64,000 nt of DNA. Origin: G942493215 sp942493215 (lineage in GTDB: Bacteria; Bacillota_I; Bacilli_A; RF39; UBA660). Under the pieces are notes generated by a model, which was not told the DNA's origin, made no database searches, and saw only the letters and a list, made by a program, of their open reading frames with translations. The stretch is taken from the NCBI GenBank assembly GCA_942493215.1, contig OW818670.1:682001-746000 (forward strand), written 5' to 3'. A program made the position numbers and the translations under genes. Of the stretch, positions 8,397-17,466 are shown piece after piece (positions within the stretch are counted from its first letter, which is position 1; every line of letters starts with the position of its first letter).

Positions 8397-9540
8397 AGCT
8401 TATTTTAAAATATTAAAGAAAATGTATCCTACTATTGCGATATATGTAATTGTTTTTTTAGCTATAGCTATGGCATTTACCTTAAGCAATACTAATTCAT
8501 CTGATCCCAACTTTATAGCGTCAAAACCTAATATTGCAATATTCACTAATGATAGTGATACTAAATTAGTAATAGGATTTAAAGAATACTTGAGGGATAA
8601 AGCTACTATTATTGATATTAAAAATGATGAAGATACTATTAATGATGCTTTATTCTATGAGAAAGTAACGACGATTGTAACAGTACCCAAAGATTTTACA
8701 AGTCAATTTCTAAGTGGTAAAGATGTTAAAATAGATATGAAAAAGGGACGTGATTCAGCTAGTGTTGTATATGCTAATATGCTAGTTAATCGTTACTTAA
8801 ATACGGCTCATTTATATCAAAGTAGCGGTATTAGTGAAGACGTTCTAGTCGAGAAGATTAAAACGGATCTAAAAGAAGAAACAACTATCGATATTATCGA
8901 AAATAAAACGACATCTAGTAATTTAGAAAAGGCTAATTTTTATTACAATTACACCAATTATATCTTTTTAGCTATTCTAATTTTGGTTGTTGGTATGATT
9001 ATGCAAACTTTTAGAGCTGAAGACATTTATAAACGTAATTTATGTGCTCCTATTAAAAGAGAAAGAGTAAATTTTGAATTAATATTAGGAAACATGTGTA
9101 CTACTTTTGTTATTTGGCTAATATTTGTTATGGGAAGTATCATTTTATACGGTAAGGCAATGTTTACTATTAATGGCTGGCTATTAATGGCAAATTCATT
9201 CATCTTTATTATTTCTGCTTTAGCTGTAGCATTCTTGATTGGAATATTAGTAAAAAGTAATGAAGCACATTCGGCTTTAGCTAATGTTATTTCTTTAGGT
9301 ACATCATTCATTTGCGGAGCTTTTGTACCTCAAATGTTCTTGAGTAAAGAAGTATTATCAGTTGGTCAATTACTTTCTTCATATTGGTTTATAAGAGCTA
9401 ATAACATTATAAGTACTAGTACGATCAATAGTACTAATTTAAATAATATTATAACGTGCATGGTTATTGAATTATTATGGGCGATTGCTATTTACACGAT
9501 TACCTTAATAATGAGTAAAGCTAAAAAACATGCGATATAA
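8383..9540 (+). CDS. ABC-2 type exporter permease (large extracytoplasmic domain) 2
   Basis: A 385-residue permease with the same layout as the preceding gene: helix near residues 18-34, an external domain to about residue 185, then five helices. The coupling segment is RNLCAPIKRERVNFEL. It overlaps the upstream gene by 14 bases and has a GGAGGAG site inside it. The two permeases probably form a heterodimer with the ATPase at 6318. The operon ends in a terminator directly after the stop. Confidence 0.9.
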   Translation: MKVFKAYFKILKKMYPTIAIYVIVFLAIAMAFTLSNTNSSDPNFIASKPNIAIFTNDSDTKLVIGFKEYLRDKATIIDIKNDEDTINDALFYEKVTTIVTVPKDFTSQFLSGKDVKIDMKKGRDSASVVYANMLVNRYLNTAHLYQSSGISEDVLVEKIKTDLKEETTIDIIENKTTSSNLEKANFYYNYTNYIFLAILILVVGMIMQTFRAEDIYKRNLCAPIKRERVNFELILGNMCTTFVIWLIFVMGSIILYGKAMFTINGWLLMANSFIFIISALAVAFLIGILVKSNEAHSALANVISLGTSFICGAFVPQMFLSKEVLSVGQLLSSYWFIRANNIISTSTINSTNLNNIITCMVIELLWAIAIYTITLIMSKAKKHAI

Positions 9541-9563
9541 AAGATGATAAAACATCTTTTTTT
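9539..9563 (+). terminator. Intrinsic terminator of the 6318-9540 exporter operon
   Basis: AAAAGATG pairs with CATCTTTT around the loop ATAAAA, followed by T residues, immediately after the stop codon. Confidence 0.85.
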
Positions 9564-9596
9564 ATGTTATAATATTAAAAGAATAGGATGATAAAA

Positions 9597-10064
9597 ATGA
9601 AAATTGGTATAATAGTATATTCACAGACGGGTAATACCCTTAATGTTGCTGAAAAGATTAAAGAAGCATTAACTGAAAAAAAGTATGATGCAACAATTGA
9701 ACAAGTTACTAAAGATTTGACTCAATCAACCGCCAGTAAAATTGTTTTAGATAATTGTCCGGATATTAATAAATATGATATCTTGATTTTTGGTGCTCCC
9801 GTTCACGGTTTTAATTTAGCATTAGAAATGCAAGAATATTTACAACAAATAAATAGTTTAGAAAGCAAAAGAGTTAGTACTTTTATTACCCATCATTTTT
9901 CTTTAGCGTGGCTGGGCGGAACCAGATCATTAAAACAAATGGATACAAGTGTCAAAAATAAAGGATCCCTAACTGGTATAAGTGGTATTATTAACTGGTC
10001 AAACAAGAATCGTAATATAGAAATCGAAGAACTAGTAAAAAGAATTGTAGCTGATATTGATTAG
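9597..10064 (+). CDS. Flavodoxin family protein
   Basis: A 155-residue flavodoxin-like FMN protein, a small electron carrier or FMN-dependent reductase module. The N-terminus KIGIIVYSQTGNTLNVAEKI holds the SQTGNT phosphate-binding loop that follows the first strand. FGAPVHGF and the loop with SLAWLGGTRS correspond to the later FMN-contact loops. The start at 9597 is preferred to the ATG at 9588 because AGGATG (9585-9590) then sits at normal ribosome-site distance. An EamA transporter follows after 27 bases; any functional link is unproven. Confidence 0.85.
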   Translation: MKIGIIVYSQTGNTLNVAEKIKEALTEKKYDATIEQVTKDLTQSTASKIVLDNCPDINKYDILIFGAPVHGFNLALEMQEYLQQINSLESKRVSTFITHHFSLAWLGGTRSLKQMDTSVKNKGSLTGISGIINWSNKNRNIEIEELVKRIVADID

Positions 10065-10091
10065 CAAAAATATATAGTCAAGGAGAAAAAA

Positions 10092-10967
10092 ATGAATAGT
10101 CGTTTTACTGCACTAATTTCAGCTTTAGCCAATACTTTTTGCGATTTAACTCTTGATATTGCCGTTAATAAATATCAGATATATTTTGTTCTTTTTTTTA
10201 CAACCGTTTTTTCAACGATCCTTCAATTAATTTATGGAATATTTAATAATATTACAATTACCATTAACGCAATTCCCTTTGTTATTATATATGGGGTATG
10301 TACTGTAAGTGGTTATTTTGCATATACTAAATCGTTAACTAAATTACCCGTGGGATTAGCGGTAATGATTGAATCAGGAAGTTGCTTATTTCTTTTTTTA
10401 ATAATAGACTACTTGTTAGGAGATTTAAAACTTAATAGTCATTTTATCTTGTTTTTTGTTTTATTCTTATTAGGAATAGGCATTATAATTTACGATAACA
10501 TTAAAATTAAAAATCAAATGAAAAACAAAAATTTTCAATTAAGTGGTTTAGTTATTATTACTTTAGCAGTAATATTCTATACAATTGAGCCATATCTAAT
10601 TAAAATTTCTGGTAGTATGGGTGCTAATGAAGTTGCCATTAACTTAGGTTATTATTTGGTTGCGATTCCTTGTTTTGGTTATATGTATTATAAAGAGCGG
10701 AAAAAAAAATCCAGCCAAAAGCCTATAAATAAGAAACACTTTATTTTCTTGGTCATACTTATATCAATACTAGAAACACTTTATTATCTTTTAGGAACAA
10801 TTAGTTATATAAATGAGACAACATTTATAGTTGGAGCAATCCAACAATTACGTATTTTTCTAATACTCGTATTACCAGCTATTTTAAGAACTGATCGTTT
10901 AACTTGGAGGGAAACAATTGGTTTAATACTGGGCATTATTGCAATTACTGGTATATACATGTTTTAG
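10092..10967 (+). CDS. EamA/DMT family transporter
   Basis: A 291-residue integral membrane protein made of about ten hydrophobic segments in two similar halves, as in drug/metabolite transporters (EamA). The first half includes YFAYTKSLTKLPVGLAVMIES, the place where EamA domains carry the 'A...P...A..i' pattern; the second half ends in TIGLILGIIAITGIYMF, matching the usual G..LI..G. ending. A basic loop (KERKKKSSQKP) near the middle separates the halves. GGAG precedes the ATG. Substrate unknown. Confidence 0.8.
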   Translation: MNSRFTALISALANTFCDLTLDIAVNKYQIYFVLFFTTVFSTILQLIYGIFNNITITINAIPFVIIYGVCTVSGYFAYTKSLTKLPVGLAVMIESGSCLFLFLIIDYLLGDLKLNSHFILFFVLFLLGIGIIIYDNIKIKNQMKNKNFQLSGLVIITLAVIFYTIEPYLIKISGSMGANEVAINLGYYLVAIPCFGYMYYKERKKKSSQKPINKKHFIFLVILISILETLYYLLGTISYINETTFIVGAIQQLRIFLILVLPAILRTDRLTWRETIGLILGIIAITGIYMF

Positions 10968-11012
10968 TTGATAGTGATTATAGAATATGTTATTATATAG
11001 GTAGGTGATAGT

Positions 11013-11330
11013 ATGGAGAAATTAATATTAGCTATAATGATTATAGCCGTTGCGATGGTATTGTTAGTTATCTTTTTAGATAGGAAAGTAAAAAATAAGT
11101 TTTTTCTTTATATACCTAGTATGGTAATGTTTATTTTAGGAATTATTTTCTTTATTTGGGGTAATTTCTACGCACAACCTATGCAAGATCTAGGAATGTT
11201 CTTATTAACAATGATTTGTATGGTTATAGCTGTTATTACATCTATTACCGCGCTTATATTAAGATATATAGATATTAAAAAAAATAATATTAAAAATAAA
11301 AAGGTTAAAGGTAAGAAAGCAAAAAAATAA
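11013..11330 (+). CDS. Small membrane protein, 105 aa
   Basis: Not recognised beyond its topology. Three hydrophobic segments (about residues 3-23, 31-50 and 62-84) are followed by a strongly basic tail of alternating K and N, so the C-terminus should lie in the cytoplasm. The ribosome site AGGTGAT precedes the ATG. It sits between the EamA transporter and desulfoferrodoxin, in the same direction; no specific function is suggested. Confidence 0.75.
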   Translation: MEKLILAIMIIAVAMVLLVIFLDRKVKNKFFLYIPSMVMFILGIIFFIWGNFYAQPMQDLGMFLLTMICMVIAVITSITALILRYIDIKKNNIKNKKVKGKKAKK

Positions 11331-11367
11331 AAAAATATGCTATAATTATTTTAGGAGGATGATTTAA

Positions 11368-11739
11368 ATGAAATTATATAGATGCTCAATATGTGGCAAT
11401 TTAGTTGAATTAATAGAAGATGGCGGCGGAACACTAGTCTGCTGTGGTGAAGAAATGATGGAATTACCAGTTAATTCATCAGAGGTAACTTTTGAAAAGC
11501 ATATTCCCGTAATTGAAAAAGATGGTAATAAAGTAACTGTTAAAGTTGGTGAAATTACTCATCCAATGTTAGAAAACCACTATATAATGTGGATTGCAAT
11601 TATTGAAGGAAAACATATTCAAAAGAAGTTATTAAGCCCTGGTGAAGAGCCTAAAGCTGAATTTGAAGTTAATAGTAATAACTTTACAGCTTATGCTTAC
11701 TGTAATGTTCATGGTTTTTATCGTAAGGATAACAAATAA
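11368..11739 (+). CDS. dfx: Desulfoferrodoxin (superoxide reductase)
   Basis: Reduces superoxide to hydrogen peroxide without making oxygen, the usual superoxide defence of anaerobes. The 123-residue protein has both domains of desulfoferrodoxin. The N-terminal rubredoxin-like iron site is formed by Cys6, Cys9, Cys25 and Cys26. The catalytic neelaredoxin domain has the motif EKHIPV (Glu43, His45), HPMLENH (His65, His71) and CNVH (Cys112, His115), giving the His4-Cys iron site. A good AGGAGGATG site precedes the start. It is closed by a terminator hairpin. It is strong evidence for an anaerobic or microaerophilic host. Confidence 0.95.
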   Translation: MKLYRCSICGNLVELIEDGGGTLVCCGEEMMELPVNSSEVTFEKHIPVIEKDGNKVTVKVGEITHPMLENHYIMWIAIIEGKHIQKKLLSPGEEPKAEFEVNSNNFTAYAYCNVHGFYRKDNK

Positions 11740-11762
11740 TCTAGTGAAAACTAGATTTTTTT
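11738..11762 (+). terminator. Intrinsic terminator after dfx
   Basis: AATCTAGT (11738-11745) and ACTAGATT (11750-11757) around a GAAA loop, followed by T residues; it overlaps the stop codon. Confidence 0.85.
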
Positions 11763-11780
11763 ATTGAAAGGGATGAGAAG

Positions 11781-11798
11781 ATGAAATATACAATATAA
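11781..11798 (+). CDS. Possible five-codon leader peptide upstream of the ABC-F gene
   Basis: ATG AAA TAT ACA ATA TAA encodes MKYTI and is preceded by AAAGGGATGAG at a workable ribosome-site distance. It ends 22 bases before the ABC-F start. Short leader ORFs of this kind control several antibiotic-protecting ABC-F genes by ribosome stalling or attenuation. A chance ORF of five codons is easily found in AT-rich DNA, so this is only a candidate. Confidence 0.25.
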   Translation: MKYTI

Positions 11799-11820
11799 AA
11801 AAATATTATAAGGAGGAGAA

Positions 11821-13323
11821 ATGTTAGAAGTTAATAATTTAACAATTGAAATAAATAATAAAATTATTATTAATAGTTTAAGTTTTGCTGTTAATAATGG
11901 TGATAAAATAGCCATTATTGGTGAAGAGGGTAATGGTAAATCTACACTATTAAAAGCTATATATGGTGATATCAGTTATGCTAAAATAAGTGGTAATATT
12001 AATAGTCATAATCATACGATTGGCTATTTAGAACAAGTCTTAGACAATAACTATGATGATTTAACTGTTAAAGAATATCTATTTTCTGATGAAATAGTAT
12101 ATTATGAAAATATAAATGAATTATATCGTTTATTAATAACTTTAAAATTAAGGAATGAAATATTAGAATCCATTATTGGTCATTTATCGGGTGGAGAAAA
12201 AGTAAAAGTCCAGTTATTAAAAATATTATTACAAGATCCGGATATTATTTTATTGGATGAGCCTACTAATGATTTAGATATTGAAACTCTAGAGTGGTTA
12301 GAAAGCTATATTAATACATCAAAACAACCAATCATTTATGTATCTCATGATGAGACATTACTTGGTAGAACAGCAAATACTATCTTACATTTAGAACTAA
12401 CGGAACATAAGATGGTACCTAAACAAACATTCATTAAAAGTAGTTATGATGATTATGTAATAAGAAGAATAAATAATCTTAGTAAACAAACCCAAGTAGC
12501 GAATAAAGAACAAGCTAATTATGATAAACAAACCGCTAAATTAAATCAAATAATGAATAAGGTAGATTATCAGTTAAATACTATCTCGAGGAAAGATCCT
12601 CATGGAGCTAGATTATTAGCTAAGAAAATGAAAAGTTTAAAAGCTCAAGAAAAGCGTTTTGAAGATAAAGACTTAACTAAAGTTCCTGATTATGAGGAAG
12701 CTATTAATTGTTTTTTTAAACCAACCAAATTACATACCCAAAAAGAAATATTAAAGTTAATACTTGATAAATTAATGATTGGAGATAAAATACTTGCTAC
12801 TAATATTAATCTTTATATTAAAGGACCCCAACATATTGTTATTATCGGTAAAAATGGTAGTGGCAAAACAACTTTATTAAAGTGTATTTATCAAATAATG
12901 ATTAATAGAAATGATATTAAAGTTGGTTATATGCCTCAAAATTATGATGAGATATTAAGTAATTATAATACACCATTGGATTTCTTAAAAATAACGGGTG
13001 ATAAAGATGAAATATCTTTAATTCGCCAGTATTTAGGCAATATTAATTTTACTAGAGAAGAAATGACCGGATTGATAGCTAATTTAAGTGGTGGCAGTAA
13101 AGCTAAACTGTTTATTTTAAAACTTATATTAGAAGAAGATAATGTTTTAATACTAGATGAACCAACCCGTAATGTTAGCCCTCTATCTAACCCTGTTATT
13201 AGGAATATCCTTAATAATTATGATGGAGCTATTATCAGTGTATCCCATGATCGTAAGTACATATCAGAGGTTGCCGATATTGTTTATGAATTAAATAAAG
13301 AGGGTTTAATAGAAAAACATTAA
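11821..13323 (+). CDS. ABC-F family ATPase (ribosome-associated type)
   Basis: A 500-residue protein with two ABC ATPase domains and no membrane segment, hence ABC-F: such proteins bind the ribosomal E site to aid translation or protect it from antibiotics. Domain 1 has Walker A GEEGNGKST (34-42), signature LSGGEKVKV and Walker B ILLDEPTNDLD. Domain 2 has Walker A GKNGSGKTT (about 340), LSGGSKAKL and a divergent Walker B ending DEPTRNVSPLS. The linker between them contains SRKDPHGARLLAKKMKSLK, a signature of one Bacillota ABC-F clade, and is rich in K/Q as expected for the P-site arm. Protection against an antibiotic is possible but not shown. Confidence 0.9.
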   Translation: MLEVNNLTIEINNKIIINSLSFAVNNGDKIAIIGEEGNGKSTLLKAIYGDISYAKISGNINSHNHTIGYLEQVLDNNYDDLTVKEYLFSDEIVYYENINELYRLLITLKLRNEILESIIGHLSGGEKVKVQLLKILLQDPDIILLDEPTNDLDIETLEWLESYINTSKQPIIYVSHDETLLGRTANTILHLELTEHKMVPKQTFIKSSYDDYVIRRINNLSKQTQVANKEQANYDKQTAKLNQIMNKVDYQLNTISRKDPHGARLLAKKMKSLKAQEKRFEDKDLTKVPDYEEAINCFFKPTKLHTQKEILKLILDKLMIGDKILATNINLYIKGPQHIVIIGKNGSGKTTLLKCIYQIMINRNDIKVGYMPQNYDEILSNYNTPLDFLKITGDKDEISLIRQYLGNINFTREEMTGLIANLSGGSKAKLFILKLILEEDNVLILDEPTRNVSPLSNPVIRNILNNYDGAIISVSHDRKYISEVADIVYELNKEGLIEKH

Positions 13324-13334
13324 TTCATAAATCA

Positions 13335-13389
13335 TTGACACAAGACATACGATATGATAAGATAACTGTATTAATACAATTAGTACAGT
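13335..13389 (+). promoter_or_regulatory. Promoter and YtrA-like palindromic operator
   Basis: The -35 box TTGACA (13335-13340), a 17-base spacer and the -10 box TAAGAT (13358-13363) are followed at once by the palindrome ACTGTA-N13-TACAGT (13365-13389). The arms extend to TTAA/TTAG with one mismatch. It covers the likely transcription start, so binding there would repress. GntR repressors of the YtrA group bind inverted repeats of this size, and a YtrA-like protein is the last gene of the operon, so autoregulation is the natural reading. Confidence 0.8.
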
Positions 13390-13400
13390 AGGAGGAAAAT

Positions 13401-14297
13401 ATGATTCAAATTGAAAATTTATCTAAAAGTTATGAAAAAGATAAGGTTTTAGATGGCTTGAATTGTACCATTAAAGATAATTGTATATATGGTTTAATTG
13501 GGGCCAATGGAGCAGGCAAATCGACTCTGTTAAGGCTTATTAACGGCATATATCGGGTTGATAATGGGACAATCACAATTGATGGTAAAGAAGTATTTGA
13601 TAATGATGCTTTAAAACAAAAAATGGTTTTTATACCAGATGATTTATTTTTCTATGCTAGTTACACATTACTAGATCACGCTAAAATATATCAATCTTTA
13701 TATGATAAATTTGATATGAAATATTTTAAAGAATTGGCTAAATTATTAAAATTAGATTTAGATGCTAAAATTAGTACCTTTTCAAAAGGAATGAAAAGAC
13801 AATGTGCACTTATATGTGCCCTAGCTACTAATGCTGATTATATGTTCTTTGATGAGACATTTGATGGATTAGACCCAGTTGTTCGTAATGCTATGAAAAA
13901 GATTATTGCTAAAAAGATGAGTGATAACGGAACAACGATTGTTATGACAAGTCATAATTTAAGGGAATTAGAAGATATATGTGATAATTTAGGGCTTCTC
14001 TATAAGGGCGGTATTATTTTTGAAAGTGAACTTGCTACTTTAAAGACGCATATGTTTAAAATTCAAATATCTTTTAAAGAAAGTTTTGATGAAAGCAAAT
14101 TTAAAGATTTAAATGTTTTAAGTTATAAAAAGAATGGTAGTGTAGCGGTTATTATTATTAAAGATGAAAAGGGTAAAACTAAAAAGAAGCTAGAAGGTAT
14201 GAATCCTTTAATTTTGGATTATTTACCATTAACTTTAGAAGAAATATTTATATATGAGATGGAGGCTTTTGGTTATGCTTTTGAAGAATTGGTTTAA
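13401..14297 (+). CDS. ABC transporter ATP-binding protein (YtrB-like)
   Basis: A 298-residue ABC ATPase. Walker A is GANGAGKST (about 33-41), the signature is FSKGMKRQCAL, Walker B is YMFFDETFDGLDP (with Thr after the catalytic Glu in place of Pro), and the H-loop is TSHNLRE. It heads a three-gene operon with a large membrane protein and a YtrA-type repressor. This mirrors the Bacillus ytr operon, which answers to cell-wall-active antibiotics. The gene overlaps the next by 23 bases. Confidence 0.88.
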   Translation: MIQIENLSKSYEKDKVLDGLNCTIKDNCIYGLIGANGAGKSTLLRLINGIYRVDNGTITIDGKEVFDNDALKQKMVFIPDDLFFYASYTLLDHAKIYQSLYDKFDMKYFKELAKLLKLDLDAKISTFSKGMKRQCALICALATNADYMFFDETFDGLDPVVRNAMKKIIAKKMSDNGTTIVMTSHNLRELEDICDNLGLLYKGGIIFESELATLKTHMFKIQISFKESFDESKFKDLNVLSYKKNGSVAVIIIKDEKGKTKKKLEGMNPLILDYLPLTLEEIFIYEMEAFGYAFEELV

Positions 14298-16200
14298 TTA
14301 TAAGTATTTATTACAAAACATAAAGAAATCTAAGTCTCTTTTGGCTCTTTTAATGGGTTTATTACCATTAATTAATACTTTGATATTCTTATTAAATGCT
14401 AATTCAACCCAAATAAAGATTGCCACTTTAACTGATATATCATGGCTTAATTACGTTGGTGTTTATATATACCCCGTTGTTTTAGCTATAGCCTTATTAG
14501 GGTATACATTCAAACATAAACAAATTGATTTTATTGGTTCAATGCCTATTAATCGTAAGACTATATTTAGTACTAATATTATTGGTGGTGTATTAATTTT
14601 AGCAAGTATTATGGTTTTAAATGTTATTTTTATAGGTGTAGCTAGTTTATTTTTCCCTAATATGATTGTGGCGCCTGGATTATTATGGGATTACTTTATT
14701 TTTTGGACCATAAGTTATATATTTGTCTTTATGGTAACAACATTAGCAATATCAATAGCAAGTAATACGATAACAACACTTGTTGTTACAGCCCTTATCT
14801 TATTTTTAGTACCTTTTATTCATGATTATATTTATAATGTTACGGGTTTTATTAATAATTATATAGCGGGGCAAGTTTTCACTTCATTTAAAGATAATTA
14901 TTATACTGTACCATATAGCTTAATAGCAACCACTCTCAGTTCTAAAGCAACTGATTATAACTTATTAGTTATTCTAAAAATGTTTGCTTTAAGTATAGCT
15001 TATTTTGGTATCGGACGATATCTATTTATAAGAAAACAATTTGAAGTAAACGAAACATCTTTTAGAAATTTTCATTTACATACTATTATTAAATGTTTAA
15101 CTATGATTCCTTTTGGTTTACTATTCTATGAAGGATGCACTAATAAAATGGGATTATTAGAATCTTTATTATTTGTGGCTCTAGTGGCAGCATATTATTT
15201 CATTTATGATTTAATTACTAGAAAACAAATTAGTAGAGTATTAACCTCTCTTATATACTTTTCTAGTTTATTGATGTTTACTCTTATAATGGGATCAGTT
15301 GTTGATGTTTATCAAAGGAATATTTATAACAATAAAGACAATTTTATTTTGAACAATATTAAATCTATTAATATAAATGTTAATGATTACTATTTGGATA
15401 ATAATAAACTAAATCAAATCTATACAACTGATTCAAAAGTAATTTCCTATTTTGTAGAATTATACAAAAAAGATGAGGCCCCTTCTGTTGACGACATTCA
15501 TTATATAAGTTTTAAAATTGTTGATAAAGAAAATAATAAATTTAATTTAAGATTGGTAGCCAACTCCTTTAATTATAATCGAATAATAAATGCCTATCTC
15601 ACAAGTGATGAACTTAATAGAGAATATGCGAAAATAAGCAATCAAAGTGTTATATTAGCTAAAACCGACAATCAAAGACTAAATGAGAAAAAATTTGTTG
15701 ATGTTTTAAATAAAGTTATTAAGAAGGCTGACGCTAATAAGCTAAATAGTTTATTTGGCAATGATAGTTACGGAAATAATATGATTAATTTCTATATGGT
15801 AGTTAATCTATATATGTATGATAATCATAAGGTAGTTAATTATGCGATTAATCCTAGTTCTGATATTGAACTAATGAATTATCTATATAAACAACATCTT
15901 AAAGAATTAAAAGAATTTATTAATAAAATAGATACTAGAAATTTATATGTTCGTGTAATTAGTAAGATTACAGATCTTAATTTTGACATTGGCTATTACT
16001 CATCATATCCAACTATAAAGGATTTTATTAATGAGCATATTAATGATAAAGTTGATTTTAATAAACCATATATAATTGTCCGTTTAGAGAACGGTCGCAA
16101 CACTTATTATCTATATTCTAATGCTACAGATGAGTTTTCTAAACTTTATGATAATAAAAAAAATAATGGCTTTATTAAAATGGAGCAAAAATATGCCTAA
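14275..16200 (+). CDS. Large membrane protein partner of the YtrB-like ATPase
   Basis: A 641-residue protein with about ten hydrophobic segments in its first 350 residues, then a soluble, probably extracytoplasmic C-terminal domain of about 280 residues rich in N, Y and K. The N-terminal half has the ABC-2 layout, including the coupling segment FIGSMPINRKTIF. Start ATG 14275 is chosen over 14254 because GGAGG (14261-14265) lies 9 bases before it. It overlaps the ATPase gene by 23 bases and the repressor gene by 8, so the three are tightly coupled. It resembles the YtrC/YtrD-like permease fused to an extra domain; its ligand is unknown. Confidence 0.8.
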   Translation: MLLKNWFNYKYLLQNIKKSKSLLALLMGLLPLINTLIFLLNANSTQIKIATLTDISWLNYVGVYIYPVVLAIALLGYTFKHKQIDFIGSMPINRKTIFSTNIIGGVLILASIMVLNVIFIGVASLFFPNMIVAPGLLWDYFIFWTISYIFVFMVTTLAISIASNTITTLVVTALILFLVPFIHDYIYNVTGFINNYIAGQVFTSFKDNYYTVPYSLIATTLSSKATDYNLLVILKMFALSIAYFGIGRYLFIRKQFEVNETSFRNFHLHTIIKCLTMIPFGLLFYEGCTNKMGLLESLLFVALVAAYYFIYDLITRKQISRVLTSLIYFSSLLMFTLIMGSVVDVYQRNIYNNKDNFILNNIKSININVNDYYLDNNKLNQIYTTDSKVISYFVELYKKDEAPSVDDIHYISFKIVDKENNKFNLRLVANSFNYNRIINAYLTSDELNREYAKISNQSVILAKTDNQRLNEKKFVDVLNKVIKKADANKLNSLFGNDSYGNNMINFYMVVNLYMYDNHKVVNYAINPSSDIELMNYLYKQHLKELKEFINKIDTRNLYVRVISKITDLNFDIGYYSSYPTIKDFINEHINDKVDFNKPYIIVRLENGRNTYYLYSNATDEFSKLYDNKKNNGFIKMEQKYA

Positions 16201-16567
16201 TATGATTAATCTTGACTATCAAAGTCGCTTACCTATATATATGCAAATTATTAATCAATTCGAAAGATATATCGTGTTAGGTATTCTTAAACCTCATGAT
16301 CAAGTTCCATCCATTAGAGAGTTAGCCAGTACTTTAGGAATAAATCCTAATACTGTTAAAAGAGCTTATAAAGAGATGGAAGAAAAGGGTTTAATTACAA
16401 CTTTCTCAACTAAAGGAACATTCATTAGTGATGATGTAACATTTGCAACCAATAATAAAATTAAGGAATTACTTGAAAATATTCAAAATAATATTGAAGA
16501 ATTAAAAAAAATGGGAACAAAAGATGACTACATTAATGAGCAAATACTAAAATACTTGAAAAAGTAA
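16193..16567 (+). CDS. GntR family transcriptional repressor, YtrA type
   Basis: A 124-residue regulator. The winged-helix domain is complete: SRLPIYMQIINQFERYIVLGILKPHDQVPSIRELASTLGINPNTVKRAYKEMEEKGLI is the GntR signature. Only about 45 residues follow, as in the short YtrA subfamily, which lacks a large ligand domain. Start ATG 16193 is chosen because GGAG (16182-16185) is seven bases upstream; it overlaps the membrane protein gene. It probably binds the palindrome at 13365-13389 and represses its own operon. Confidence 0.93.
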   Translation: MPNMINLDYQSRLPIYMQIINQFERYIVLGILKPHDQVPSIRELASTLGINPNTVKRAYKEMEEKGLITTFSTKGTFISDDVTFATNNKIKELLENIQNNIEELKKMGTKDDYINEQILKYLKK

Positions 16568-16588
16568 ACTTTGATGTTTACTTTTTTA
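16560..16588 (+). terminator. Intrinsic terminator of the YtrA-like operon
   Basis: AAAAGTAAAC (16560-16569) pairs with GTTTACTTTT (16576-16585) around a 6-base loop, followed by T; it overlaps the stop codon. Confidence 0.85.
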
Positions 16589-16605
16589 GTTGTCCACTTT
16601 AGAAA

Positions 16606-16634
16606 TTGATTCAAAAATATGAATATGTTATAAT
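16606..16634 (+). promoter_or_regulatory. Promoter for the 16671 gene
   Basis: TTGATT (16606-16611), a 17-base spacer and TATAAT (16629-16634). The start of transcription would fall about 30 bases before the gene. Confidence 0.65.
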
Positions 16635-16670
16635 GATGACAAATAGAGAAAAGAGGGTGGTTATATTTGT

Positions 16671-17405
16671 ATGGAAAAAGGAATAAGTGAAAAGAAAAAT
16701 TCCAAAGGTCTAATATTCACAATTATAATTATGTCTGCAATGTTAGTTTTATTAAGTAGTTATGTTGTTTATGAAAATTTCTTTGAAAAAGATGTTACGA
16801 AGATTAACAAAGTTTATGAAAATAGAGATTGGGTTTATGTAAAAGAAACAAAAACAACTCGCGATGATTATATTTGCAGTCAAAGTGCAGCCAATACAAT
16901 GTTACCTCAAATTAATTTAACTAATACTGATGCTCAAAAATATAATCAAGAGTTAGAAACAATATATTTAAATACTGAAACAAAAAATGTATACATCAAT
17001 AGTTATAAATCATACTTAAATTCAGATATTCTGTCATTCGTTTTAACAGAAGGTTATACTTGGTGTGATGGAAGTCCTCTAATAACTTCTATAAATTTTA
17101 ATGTAAAAACAAACAAAAAAATGACATTAGAAGACATTTTAAATATTAAAAAGATGTCATTAGATACATTTAAAAATAAATTAAATATAATAATAGATAA
17201 ATATTATGATGATTATAAAAATGATAGTCAAAAAAATCCGGATGGATACTATGATATTAAAGATGTTAATAATACTAAAAATAATGTAAATTATGATAAT
17301 TTAAATCTATTCATAAATGAAGATAATAATATTTCTGTTATTATAAAAGTTTATTGCAGTAATTGTATGGATGAATGGTATTTACAAACTCTAGAAGTAG
17401 AATAA
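16671..17405 (+). CDS. Membrane-anchored protein, DUF3298/RsiV-like
   Basis: A 244-residue protein with a short basic cytoplasmic start, one membrane helix (about residues 14-34) and an external domain. The stretch DILSFVLTEGYTWCDGSPLITSINFNVKTNKKMTLEDIL resembles DUF3298 domains (hydrophobic strand, a turn that in relatives reads GGAH, then a strand and '.LKTGK.L.L.DL'). RsiV anti-sigma factors and surface lysozyme-inhibitor-like proteins carry such domains. There are cysteines at about 65, 125, 225 and 228. No sigma factor lies nearby, so the match is to fold only. Confidence 0.6.
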   Translation: MEKGISEKKNSKGLIFTIIIMSAMLVLLSSYVVYENFFEKDVTKINKVYENRDWVYVKETKTTRDDYICSQSAANTMLPQINLTNTDAQKYNQELETIYLNTETKNVYINSYKSYLNSDILSFVLTEGYTWCDGSPLITSINFNVKTNKKMTLEDILNIKKMSLDTFKNKLNIIIDKYYDDYKNDSQKNPDGYYDIKDVNNTKNNVNYDNLNLFINEDNNISVIIKVYCSNCMDEWYLQTLEVE

Positions 17406-17466
17406 TAAATATATAAGAAATCAAGATGTTATATTTAAAAATAAAAGCTTAGACACACAAACAATA

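Noticed and set aside
11004..11820. Possible Mycoplasma-like code (UGA as Trp)
   Set aside because: Trp is encoded by TGG throughout and several genes end in UGA, so the standard code applies.
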